Shown: positions 1-6,914 of the stretch, one piece after another
How positions within the stretch are numbered: the stretch's first letter is position 1
Layout: the number at the start of each line of letters is the position of its first letter
Assembly: GCA_041172365.1 (NCBI GenBank)
Contig: JBEDKD010000128.1
Location: 1-15,354 of the forward strand
Direction of reading: 5' to 3'
DNA length: 15,354 nucleotides
Origin: JBEDKD01 sp041172365
GTDB lineage: Bacteria; Cyanobacteriota; Cyanobacteriia; Cyanobacteriales; Microcoleaceae
The notes under the pieces: generated by a model
What the model saw: only the letters and a program-made list of their open reading frames with translations
Databases searched by the model: none
What the model was told of the DNA's origin: nothing
Translations under genes and position numbers: made by a program

Positions 1-3000
1 GTGCGTCTTTAAAAGTAGAAGCAAAAGGGAGTATTATCGGGGGTAATATTACCATCACGTCCCCTGATACGAGCTTAACCGGAAATGATCCCGATATTGC
101 CACTTTAACAAGTCAACCCGCCTTAATTTTACGGGGGGGTTTAACTACCCTGGCTAACAGAGCCAATTTATTATTAGGAGAGACAAAAATTAATAATACG
201 ACTTTTTCCCACAACAAGATTAATCTTGGTAATTCTGTGAGGGTGGGGCGTGTTAATGTTAATAATGGTGTGGTGATTATTGCCTCTCCGGGTAATATTA
301 CCAGTAATGATATTCAAGCTAAAGAAATTACCCTTACCAGTGAGCAGGGTTTAATTACCACAAATGGATTAAACTCTCAAGGACAAATAATTTTAAAGGC
401 GGGCGATAATATTATTACTTCTGATATTGATAATACAGGATCTCAGGGTGATATTACTTTAAGAAGTGCAAAGGGAACGATTAACACGGGTGTGATTAGG
501 GGGACTTCCGAGAGCGCGATCGCGCTTTCTGCCAATAGTGAAATTAGCACAAATAATATTGAGGGAAAAACGGTAGAAATTACCAGTAATAAAAGCACGG
601 TAGAAACAGGAAACATTAACACGACAGATACAGTAAAAGTAAGTAGCGAAAATGCCATTACCCTTGCCAACGTCAATGGCGGAAGTTTGACGGTTAGTAA
701 TAATAACGAAACGGTAAAAATCGGTAATATTGATAGTAAAGGAGATGTCATCGTTACTTCAGGGCAAGAGCTAAATCTCGGCACTATTACAACTAATGAT
801 AATCCGAATACGGTGAGATTAACCGCCCAAGATAATATCACAATAAAATCTCTTAATGCACCCGGAGGAAACGTCGAAATAATCACTCCTAATTTTGTCA
901 GAATCACAGATACTTTTGGACAAAATGGCAATTCCGTCAGCCTTTCCACTGATAATGGGAGCAAGGGTGGTAGTATTATGATTCGTCATGGTGGAGGCAA
1001 TACAAATCCCGCAACTCCGTTTGTTATAGGAGACGCGACTACTAATGGTAGTAGTGGAGCTATTGTTAGTAGTTTTAAGAATAGTATTAACCCGACAAAA
1101 TCAATATTAGAATCTTTGACTCAAGGCAATATTTCTATTATTTCCTCGGCTGAATCTACTCCTACAGCATCTTCCTCTTCAACAAGCTCAGTCAGAGCAA
1201 ACTCAGTCGCACCAAACCCAGGGACACAGAATGCCCCAGGGACACAAAATACTTCACAAAATCCTAATTCGTCACAGAATTCTTCACAAAATCCGTCACA
1301 GAATCCGTCACAAAATTCCTCACAAAATCCGTCACAGAATTCTTCACAGAATTCTTCACAGAATTCTTCACAAAATCCCTCACAAAATCCCTCACAACCC
1401 TCACAGAATCCGTCACAGAATCCGTCACAGAATCCCTCACAGAATCCCTCACAAAATCCCTCACAACCCTCACAGAATCCCTCACAGAATCCCTCACAGA
1501 ATCCCTCACAGAATCCGTCACAGAATCCGTCACAGAATCCCTCACAAAATCCCTCACAAAATCCCTCACAGAATCCTAATCCGTCACAAAATCCGTCACA
1601 GAATCCGTCACAAAATCCGTCACAAAATCCTAATCCGTCACAAAATCCGTCACAGAATCCGTCACAGAATCCGTCACAGAATGCGTCACAAAATCCTAAT
1701 CCGTCACAAAATCCGTCACAGAATCCGTCACAGAATCCGTCACAGAATCCGTCACAGAATCCGTCACAAAATCCTAATCCGTCACAAAATCCTAATCCGT
1801 CACAAAATCCGTCACAGAATCCGTCACAAAATCCTAATCCGTCACAAAATCCTAATCCGTCACAAAATCCTAATCCGTCACAAAATCCTAATCCGTCACA
1901 AAATCCGTCACAGAATCCTAATCCGTCACAGAATCCTAATCCGTCACAGAATGCGTCACAAAATCCTAATCCGTCACAGAATCTCTCACAGAATCCGTCA
2001 CAGAATCTCTCACAAAATCCCTCACAAAATCCCTCACAAAATCCCTCACAGAATCCTTCAGGAATGGGAAATTGCTTAGTAAAGTCAGATTGCTTAGTAA
2101 AACAAAATCCGTCGCAAATGCCTTCGTCGCAAATACCTTTGTCGCAAATGCCTTTGTCGCAAATGCCTCGGTTGCAAATGCCTCCGTCGCAAATACCTTT
2201 GTCGCAAATGCCTTTGTCGCAAATGCCTCTGTTGCAAATGCCTCGGTTGCAAATGCCTCTGTCGCAAATGCCTCTGTCGCAAATGCCTTCGTCGCCAATG
2301 CCTTCGTCGCCAATGCCTCCGTCACAAAAGCCTTCATCGCAAATGCCTCCGTCACAAATGCCTCCGTCACAAAAGCCTTCATCAGAAATGCCTCCGTCGA
2401 ATAAAGGTGTGTCAAATAATCAAGTCAATAAGCCGGCTGTGCCAGTCAATCAGCCCCCTGTACCAACCACGATGCCATTTCGAGGCGCGATCGCGCAGCA
2501 ATTAAGTTCAGGTAATATTGGAGAAAGTGTACGGTTAATTGACAAAAATGTATCTACACAATATCAACAATATTTCGGTCAATCTTTTAATAATATTCAG
2601 CCTCTATCTCAGGCTCAAATTGGCAATGTCTTCAACGGTATAGAAACAAGTACCGGAACGAAAACGAGTTTATTATATGTGTTTTTGCGTCCTCAACAAG
2701 TGGATTTAATCTTAATTACCGGAAACGGAAACCCCATTTATAAATCGGTATTTTTAGGTGATTCTCAGGTACTTATCTCGGAGATCAATGAATTTAGGAA
2801 AGAACTTACCAATCCTCGTAAGCGCAATTCGACTGAGTATTTAGAAACAGCCAAAAAACTCCATGAATGGTTAATCACACCCATAGAAGCGGATTTAAAA
2901 GAACTTAAAATTGATACGATTATGTTTACCTTAGATGAGGGTTTGCGAGGACTACCGATCGCGGCATTGTATGATGGTAAACAGTTTCTCGTGGAAAAAT

Positions 3001-3740
3001 ATAATTTAGTAATGATACCGAGTATTAATTTAATAGATACTCGTTATGTCGGTATCAAAAACGCCAGAGTGTTAGCAATGGGGGCATCACAATTCGAGAA
3101 GTCCACCAATTTAGGACCCTTACCCGCGGTTCCGATCGAGCTGGCTACAATTATCAAAGAATGGCAGGGTGTCGATTTTTTAAATCAGCGTTTTACCTTG
3201 GAGAATTTAAAAGAGCAACGGCAAAAACAACCTTTTGCAATTCTTCATTTAGCCACTCATGGGATATTTCAACCGGGTGATCCCGATAATTCTTTTATTC
3301 AATTATGGAATAGTCGCTTACTCCTCAATCAAATACGGGAATTAAAATTATATGATCCCCCGGTAGAATTATTAGTATTAAGTGCTTGTCGTACCGCGTT
3401 AGGGGATAAGGATGCGGAGTTAGGCTTTGGGGGTTTAGCAGTGCAAGCCGGGGTAAAAACAGCCTTAGCTAGTCTTTGGTCCGTCAGTGATGAGGGGACT
3501 TTGGCCTTAATGACACAATTCTACCATCAATTGAAAACGGCTCCGATTAAGGCCGCGGCTTTGCGTCAAGCCCAAATTTCCATGTTACGCGGTGAAGTGC
3601 GGATCGAAGGTGGGACTCTACGCGGACTCTCGCGGGGTGACTCGGTGATTTTACCCGAAAATTCGCGTGCCCTCAACAATACCACTTTTGTCCATCCTTA
3701 TTATTGGGCCGCTTTTACCATGATCGGTAGTCCCTGGTAG
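1..3740 (+). CDS. Haemagglutinin-like beta-helix / CHAT domain protein, 5' end missing
   Basis: The frame is open from base 3 to the TAG at 3738-3740 (1245 codons visible) with no stop at the left edge, so the true start is outside the window; the GTG at 237 is internal. Domains in order: to about base 1150, Gly/Asn/Thr/Ile-rich repeats (NIT, GDI, GNI motifs) like the beta-helix of filamentous haemagglutinin/two-partner-secretion proteins; 1240-2060, S-Q-N-P tetrapeptide repeats; 2105-2400, S-Q-M-P repeats; from about 2640 to the end, a CHAT (caspase-like) domain. The CHAT catalytic pair is visible: His in HLATHG (bases 3258-3260) and Cys in LSACRTA (bases 3387-3389). The C-terminus MIGSPW is typical of CHAT domains. 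Known of the family: cyanobacteria often fuse secretion-type beta-helices to CHAT. Inferred: a surface-exposed or secreted protease with disordered linkers. Its substrate is unknown, and any signal peptide and TPS domain would lie upstream of the window. Confidence 0.9.
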   Translation, partial: ASLKVEAKGSIIGGNITITSPDTSLTGNDPDIATLTSQPALILRGGLTTLANRANLLLGETKINNTTFSHNKINLGNSVRVGRVNVNNGVVIIASPGNITSNDIQAKEITLTSEQGLITTNGLNSQGQIILKAGDNIITSDIDNTGSQGDITLRSAKGTINTGVIRGTSESAIALSANSEISTNNIEGKTVEITSNKSTVETGNINTTDTVKVSSENAITLANVNGGSLTVSNNNETVKIGNIDSKGDVIVTSGQELNLGTITTNDNPNTVRLTAQDNITIKSLNAPGGNVEIITPNFVRITDTFGQNGNSVSLSTDNGSKGGSIMIRHGGGNTNPATPFVIGDATTNGSSGAIVSSFKNSINPTKSILESLTQGNISIISSAESTPTASSSSTSSVRANSVAPNPGTQNAPGTQNTSQNPNSSQNSSQNPSQNPSQNSSQNPSQNSSQNSSQNSSQNPSQNPSQPSQNPSQNPSQNPSQNPSQNPSQPSQNPSQNPSQNPSQNPSQNPSQNPSQNPSQNPSQNPNPSQNPSQNPSQNPSQNPNPSQNPSQNPSQNPSQNASQNPNPSQNPSQNPSQNPSQNPSQNPSQNPNPSQNPNPSQNPSQNPSQNPNPSQNPNPSQNPNPSQNPNPSQNPSQNPNPSQNPNPSQNASQNPNPSQNLSQNPSQNLSQNPSQNPSQNPSQNPSGMGNCLVKSDCLVKQNPSQMPSSQIPLSQMPLSQMPRLQMPPSQIPLSQMPLSQMPLLQMPRLQMPLSQMPLSQMPSSPMPSSPMPPSQKPSSQMPPSQMPPSQKPSSEMPPSNKGVSNNQVNKPAVPVNQPPVPTTMPFRGAIAQQLSSGNIGESVRLIDKNVSTQYQQYFGQSFNNIQPLSQAQIGNVFNGIETSTGTKTSLLYVFLRPQQVDLILITGNGNPIYKSVFLGDSQVLISEINEFRKELTNPRKRNSTEYLETAKKLHEWLITPIEADLKELKIDTIMFTLDEGLRGLPIAALYDGKQFLVEKYNLVMIPSINLIDTRYVGIKNARVLAMGASQFEKSTNLGPLPAVPIELATIIKEWQGVDFLNQRFTLENLKEQRQKQPFAILHLATHGIFQPGDPDNSFIQLWNSRLLLNQIRELKLYDPPVELLVLSACRTALGDKDAELGFGGLAVQAGVKTALASLWSVSDEGTLALMTQFYHQLKTAPIKAAALRQAQISMLRGEVRIEGGTLRGLSRGDSVILPENSRALNNTTFVHPYYWAAFTMIGSPW
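1240..2062 (+). repeat. 12/18-bp in-frame tandem repeat coding S-Q-N-P
   Basis: About sixty near-identical 12-bp units (TCACAGAATCCG and variants TCACAAAATCCC, TCACAGAATTCT) interspersed with 18-bp units that add Asn-Pro (TCACAAAATCCTAATCCG). All lengths are multiples of three, so the CHAT reading frame survives copy-number change. Local higher-order repeats suggest slippage or unequal recombination. The encoded Ser/Gln/Asn/Pro stretch should be an extended or disordered stalk between the beta-helix and CHAT parts. Confidence 0.95.
2105..2400 (+). repeat. 15-bp in-frame tandem repeat coding P-L-S-Q-M
   Basis: About twenty 15-bp units based on TCGCAAATGCCTTTG (Ser-Gln-Met-Pro-Leu, with Ser, Pro or Arg at the last position), some shortened or with Lys replacing Met. 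The core TCGCAAATGCCT resembles the TCACAAAATCCT unit of the upstream array, which suggests common descent after gain of one codon. The two arrays are separated by a short unique junction (2063-2104) that contains a direct duplication of TTGCTTAGTAAA and two Cys codons. Confidence 0.9.
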
Positions 3741-3766
3741 GGACACGGCACTGCCGTGTCCCTACC
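3736..3766. repeat. Perfect palindrome overlapping the CHAT stop codon
   Basis: A 15-bp arm GGTAGGGACACGGCA is followed after one base by its exact reverse complement TGCCGTGTCCCTACC. The left arm contains the TAG stop of the CHAT gene. It would form a strong RNA hairpin at the transcript end, but no U-run follows, so it is either a 3'-end stabiliser/weak terminator or a copy of a dispersed small palindromic repeat. GTAGGGACACGGCA-type palindromes recur in cyanobacterial genomes as far as I recall; I cannot check this here. Confidence 0.8.
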
Positions 3767-3781
3767 ACTGGGGTAGGCAGA

Positions 3782-3838
3782 GGGATTGGGGATTGGGGAC
3801 TGGGGACTGGTAACTGGGGACAAGGAAGGGGATTGGGG
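3782..3838 (+). repeat. G-rich heptamer (STRR-like) repeat
   Basis: Degenerate 7-bp units GGGGATT and GGGGACT, interrupted near 3810-3830. The run from 3782 has four G-tracts of at least three G separated by three-base loops (ATT, ATT, ACT), the pattern of a G-quadruplex on the + strand. It lies between the CHAT gene and the riboswitch. The stretch 3839-3923 between it and the riboswitch shows no gene. Confidence 0.7.
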
Positions 3839-3923
3839 TAGGCACTCTGGCACTACCCCTACAGTATTCCCTCTTCCTTCTTGCTTCTTCCCCGTTAATT
3901 TCTGTGGTAAGATAACAAAACAC

Positions 3924-4250
3924 TGATTCAAAGGGTAGGCAGTCGGGAAACATCGGTGAAAGTCCGAGGCTGTGCGGCAGCTGTTAGCAGAATAAAAAAT
4001 CACGAAGGGAAAAAGTCAAATAGAAAAGATGGAAAACGAAAAGGAAAATAGTGACTGGTGATTGGGGATTGACGTGATAAGGGATTAGACGAAAAGAGAA
4101 ATACCTTCTCCCTTCTTCCTTCTTCCTTCTTCCTTCTTCCTTCTTCCTTCTTCCTTCTCCCTTCTTCCTTCTTCCTTCTTCCTTCTTCCTTCTTCCTTCT
4201 TCTTTCTTAATTTTCTGTGAGCCAGAATGCCTACTGCTTACTTTGATTCA
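3924..4250 (+). ncRNA. Cobalamin riboswitch upstream of cbiX
   Basis: The conserved B12-riboswitch core is recognisable: CGGTGAAAGTCCGAGGCTG (from 3954) followed by GCAGCTGT, close to the family consensus GGTGAAAATCC...GCTG...GCAACTGT. The 3' element GAGCCAGAATGCCTAC (4219-4234) matches the family's closing segment. Pairing supports it: TGATTCAAAG (3924-3933) pairs with CTTTGATTCA (4241-4250) with one mismatch as P1, and GTAGGCA (3935-3941) pairs perfectly with TGCCTAC (4228-4234) as P2. The aptamer ends about 35 bases before the ATG of a cobaltochelatase gene, so B12 feedback control of cobalamin synthesis is expected, probably near the ribosome-binding site. The variable arm (about 3992-4215) is unusually long and holds a CCTTCTT repeat. 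Confidence 0.88.
4104..4208 (+). repeat. CCTTCTT heptamer array inside the riboswitch
   Basis: Nearly uninterrupted 7-bp units CCTTCTT with two CTTCTCC-type variants. It is a pure pyrimidine tract lying between the conserved 5' core and the 3' closing element of the cobalamin riboswitch, in the peripheral arm that tolerates length variation. The same heptamer recurs at the right end of the window. Upstream purine-rich stretches such as GAAGGGA (near 4004) could pair with CCCTTC in the tract. Confidence 0.9.
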
Positions 4251-4285
4251 CCTTATCTCCCGCCTCGCACGGGAAAGGAAATTTA

Positions 4286-5359
4286 ATGGAATTAATGACA
4301 CAAACTGCTGAAAGTATCAGTCAAACATCGGTGATTTCTACACTAAATTCTCTCCAGTTTTCACCTTTACCTATGAATCGTCCGTTATTGATGGTAGGTC
4401 ATGGTACGCGGGATGATGATGGGCGTGATTGTTTCTTGGAATTTGCGGAAATTTATCAACGTTTGGATACTTCTCGCCCGGTAATTCCTTGTTTTTTGGA
4501 ATTGACTGAACCGACGATTCAAGAGGGTATCGAACACGCGATCGCGTCGGGTTATACAGAATTTTCTGTGTTACCTATTTTGTTATTTGCCGCCCGTCAT
4601 AATAAGTTTGATATTACCAATGAATTAGATCGGGCCCGTCAACAATATCCTCAATTAAAGTTTCATTATGGCCGTCATTTTGGGATCACTCCAGGGATTT
4701 TAGATTTATGGCGATCGCGTCTGTTGCAATTAGATAAACCGGAAATTAGCCGAGAAGAAACGGTATTATTATTTGTGGGACGAGGATCGAGCGATCCCGA
4801 TGCCAATGGGGATGTTTATAAAATGGCGAGAATGTTATGGGAAGGAAGCGGTTATTTAACCGTGGAAACCTGTTTTATTGGTATTACTCATCCCCGTTTA
4901 GAAGAAGGTTTCCGACGAGCCCGACTTTATCAACCCAAACGTATTATCGTTCTGCCCTATTTTATGTTTACGGGTGCGTTGGTGAAGAAAATCTTTAATA
5001 TTACCTCGCTTCAACAGGAATTATACCCGGAAATTGATATGGTTTGTTTACCAGAAATGGGAATACAACCACAATTAATGGAACTTTTGCGCGAAAGGGA
5101 AATTGAAACCCAATTAGGGCAAGTACAAATGAATTGTGAGATGTGTAAATTTCGTTTAGCCGCGCTGAAAAATGGCGGAACTTCTCACGAGCATAGTCAC
5201 GATCATTCTCATCATCATGGACATGATCATCATGGACATGATCATCACGAGCATAGTCACGATCATGGCCATCATCACCATCATGGACATGATCATAATG
5301 CCGTTGATCCTTACGCGAATGTCGGAGAATATCATCAACGAATTTGGCAGACACCTTAA
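4286..5359 (+). CDS. cbiX: Sirohydrochlorin cobaltochelatase CbiX with His-rich tail
   Basis: Inserts cobalt into sirohydrochlorin, an early step of anaerobic-type cobalamin (in cyanobacteria, pseudocobalamin) synthesis in the cytoplasm. Two CbiX-like halves are visible. Residues 33-150 carry GHGTRD (His39) and LFAARHNKFD (His105), matching the family's metal/catalytic histidines. Residues 159-270 carry VGRGSSDPDANG, where the GHG histidine is replaced by Arg, so the second half is probably not catalytic. Residues 282-287 read MNCEMC, the MxCxxC motif linked to a 4Fe-4S centre in Bacillus megaterium CbiX. Residues 301-337 are about half His, followed by about twenty ordinary residues; a metal-storage role is inferred. 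ATG 4286 follows AGGAAATTTA at good spacing; an in-frame ATG at 4295 is an alternative start. A cobalamin riboswitch precedes the gene. A ferrochelatase-type role (SirB, sirohaem) is possible, but the riboswitch favours cobalt. Confidence 0.92.
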   Translation: MELMTQTAESISQTSVISTLNSLQFSPLPMNRPLLMVGHGTRDDDGRDCFLEFAEIYQRLDTSRPVIPCFLELTEPTIQEGIEHAIASGYTEFSVLPILLFAARHNKFDITNELDRARQQYPQLKFHYGRHFGITPGILDLWRSRLLQLDKPEISREETVLLFVGRGSSDPDANGDVYKMARMLWEGSGYLTVETCFIGITHPRLEEGFRRARLYQPKRIIVLPYFMFTGALVKKIFNITSLQQELYPEIDMVCLPEMGIQPQLMELLREREIETQLGQVQMNCEMCKFRLAALKNGGTSHEHSHDHSHHHGHDHHGHDHHEHSHDHGHHHHHGHDHNAVDPYANVGEYHQRIWQTP

Positions 5360-5372
5360 GTCTCTAGTTGTC

Positions 5373-5694
5373 TATTAGAAATCTCCAAAAACTATTGTAG
5401 GGCAGGCATCCTGCCTGCCTTTGATCCGATTTTTACCAGATGTCTATTGTAGAGTGGGTTAGGTGGCGATTATTATGGTATCAATGTGTTATGAAATCCC
5501 CATCGTAAATATCCACCTACGACTGTCGGTACGGAGCTTTCACCAATATTGAGGTTATGTAGAGAAAATACTGGTGAAAGCTCCCCTAAAAACTACAAAA
5601 GCATCCATGAGAGGAGATAATAGACATCTCCTAAAAATTAGGTAAAAGGCAGGCAGGATGCCTACCCTACTATAATGTTTGGAGATGTTTAATA
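5373..5694. mobile_element. MITE-like foldback element
   Basis: About 322 bp bounded by imperfect inverted repeats of about 50 bp. The left arm (5373-5424) reads TATTA..ATCTCCAAA..GTAGGGCAGGCATCCTGCCTGCCTTT in segments; the right arm (5643-5694) is its reverse complement with a few mismatches. Inside, further pairs are perfect: AGATGTCTATT (5438-5448) with AATAGACATCT (5619-5629), and GGAGCTTTCACCA (5533-5545) with TGGTGAAAGCTCC (5572-5584). TAGGTGG and CCACCTA also pair. No coding capacity is seen. This nested structure fits a miniature inverted-repeat element or a long foldback RNA. Target-site duplications are not clear. It fills most of the cbiX-DUF29 gap. Confidence 0.75.
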
Positions 5695-5735
5695 AATGTG
5701 ATTTTCCATGTCGCATGACTTTTCCTAAGTGGTAT

Positions 5736-5762
5736 TATATTAGTATTGCCTAAACTGATGTG
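5736..5762 (+). promoter_or_regulatory. Conserved leader upstream of DUF29 copy 1
   Basis: A 27-base block starting TATATTAGTATTGCC and ending AACTGATGTG is identical to bases 6333-6359 upstream of the second copy. It contains AT-rich -10-like hexamers (TATTAT/TATATT), so a promoter was probably duplicated together with each gene. The transcription start is not determinable by eye. Confidence 0.4.
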
Positions 5763-5770
5763 ATGGTAAA

Positions 5771-6292
5771 ATGTTTATGACTCAGGAACTTTGTGATTTA
5801 AAAACTTGTATCATCGAGGGACGTTATGATGAGGCTTTGGTAATTGTTGATGAGTTAGAAGGAATGAGTAAACAGGATATTCTGCGGAAAATAGAATCTT
5901 TTTTAGTCAGACTTTTGATTCATTTAATTAAAAACCAATTAGAACAACGGTTAACGAATTCTTGGGCAGCTTCGATTCGGGGTTCACTGGTTGAGATGAA
6001 AAAATTGAATCTGAAAGATAATAAAACCTCATTTTATGTGAATAAAAATGAATGGTTATTTATGCTAGAAGAAGTCTTTGAGATTGCTATTCGTGATGCG
6101 AGTTTAGAAGTATTTAATGGTGCTTACACTTCATTTCAACTGACTGATATGGTGGATATTAATCAAATTCTTCCTGTTGCTCAGAGTTTATTAAATTTGA
6201 CATATAATTATTCTAAAAAGGATTTACCGGGTGTGATTGATGAGTTTTTAACTCAGTTACCAGGTGGACAAGATTGGCTCCAAGGAAGATAA
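5771..6292 (+). CDS. DUF29 family protein, copy 1
   Basis: 173 residues. The segment DELEGMSKQDILRKIE, then LLIHLIKNQLEQR, then SWAASIR matches the DUF29 pattern (an acidic E/D-E-x-E-x-M helix, a LLxHLLK helix, and SWxxSIR). The rest is predicted alpha-helical with no signal peptide or membrane segment. DUF29 is common and multicopy in cyanobacteria; its function is not established. The start may be ATG 5771 or ATG 5777 (MTQEL, the more usual family start); no strong Shine-Dalgarno sequence precedes either. A paralogue follows 78 bases downstream, and the repeat unit (about 5736-6304) includes upstream and downstream flanks, showing a recent segmental duplication. Residues 1-75 and 158-173 are nearly identical to the paralogue, while 76-157 differ at 29 positions. 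Confidence 0.85.
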   Translation: MFMTQELCDLKTCIIEGRYDEALVIVDELEGMSKQDILRKIESFLVRLLIHLIKNQLEQRLTNSWAASIRGSLVEMKKLNLKDNKTSFYVNKNEWLFMLEEVFEIAIRDASLEVFNGAYTSFQLTDMVDINQILPVAQSLLNLTYNYSKKDLPGVIDEFLTQLPGGQDWLQGR

Positions 6293-6332
6293 CAAAGGCG
6301 CGATCGATACTACCCTCCGTCTTAAAATTTGC

Positions 6333-6359
6333 TATATTAGTATTGCCTAAACTGATGTG
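6333..6359 (+). promoter_or_regulatory. Conserved leader upstream of DUF29 copy 2
   Basis: Second copy of the 27-base block found at 5736-5762. Here three extra bases (TTG) lie between it and the ATG. The bases just before it differ from the first copy, so this marks the left edge of the duplicated unit. Confidence 0.4.
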
Positions 6360-6370
6360 TTGATGGTAAA

Positions 6371-6892
6371 ATGTTTATGACTCAGGAACTTTGTGATTTA
6401 AAAACTTGTATCATCGAGGGACGTTATGATGATGCTTTACTAATTGTTGATGAGTTAGAAGGAATGAGTAAACAGGATATTCTGCGGAAAATAGAATCTT
6501 TTTTAGTCAGACTTTTGATTCATTTAATTAAAAACCAATTAGAACAACGGTTAACTAATTCTTTGGCGGCTTCGATTCGGGGTTCATTGGTTGAGATTAA
6601 ACGACTTAATCTGAAAGATAATAAAACATCGTTTTATATCAATGAAGATGAATGGATGACAATGTTAGAGGATACTATTGAGTTGGCGATTAGTGATGCT
6701 AGTGTCGAAGTTTTTAATGGTATTTATACACCTTTTCAAGTTGATGATATGGTGGATAGAAATCAGACGATCGCGATCGCGTCCAGTTTATTAGCTCTGA
6801 CGTATCTGCACCCCAAAAAGGATTTAGCAGGGGTGATTAATGAGTTTTTAACTCAGTTACCGGGTGGACAAGATTGGCTCCAAGGAAGATAA
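6371..6892 (+). CDS. DUF29 family protein, copy 2
   Basis: 173 residues, collinear with copy 1 without gaps at a distance of exactly 600 bases. The DUF29 landmarks are kept (DELEGMSKQDILRKIE; LLIHLIKNQLEQR; AASIR), but the usual Trp of SWxxSIR is Leu65 here (SLAASIR), whereas copy 1 has Trp. The central-to-C-terminal part (residues 76-157) is strongly diverged, mainly by conservative changes plus charge changes (Lys92Glu, Arg108Ser, Thr125Asp, Ile130Arg). The last 16 residues, ending QDWLQGR, are identical. A HIP1-like GCGATCGCG lies in the diverged part near 6774. Function is unknown. The open frame and protein-like substitutions argue that it is an expressed gene. Confidence 0.85.
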   Translation: MFMTQELCDLKTCIIEGRYDDALLIVDELEGMSKQDILRKIESFLVRLLIHLIKNQLEQRLTNSLAASIRGSLVEIKRLNLKDNKTSFYINEDEWMTMLEDTIELAISDASVEVFNGIYTPFQVDDMVDRNQTIAIASSLLALTYLHPKKDLAGVINEFLTQLPGGQDWLQGR

Positions 6893-6914
6893 CAAAGGCG
6901 CGATGGATTTACCC

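Noticed and set aside
443..964. Minus-strand hydrophobic open frame of 173 codons
   Set aside because: Antisense to the beta-helix repeats; its hydrophobic composition is a by-product of Asn/Thr/Ile-rich codons read backwards, and there is no ribosome-binding site or homology.
1240..2062. CRISPR array
   Set aside because: Repeats are contiguous 12/18-bp coding units without unique spacers, and no cas gene is present.
1231..2079. Open frame of His/Arg/Ile repeats (RHKIRHRI) on the + strand
   Set aside because: It is the alternative-frame reading of the S-Q-N-P repeat; the frame continuous with beta-helix and CHAT domains is the coding one.
1966..2415. Minus-strand repeat frame with ATEAF/ATKAF units, superficially like pentapeptide repeats
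   Set aside because: The periodicity comes from the 15-bp DNA repeat; the central Leu/Phe pattern of true pentapeptide proteins does not fit and there is no start context.
3701..4003. Minus-strand open frame over the CHAT 3' end and riboswitch
   Set aside because: It covers a palindrome, heptamer repeats and the riboswitch core; no protein-like features.
5001..5354. Antisense open frame across the His-rich end of cbiX
   Set aside because: Generated by the CAT/CAC codon run; it is rich in His and Asp with no recognisable fold.
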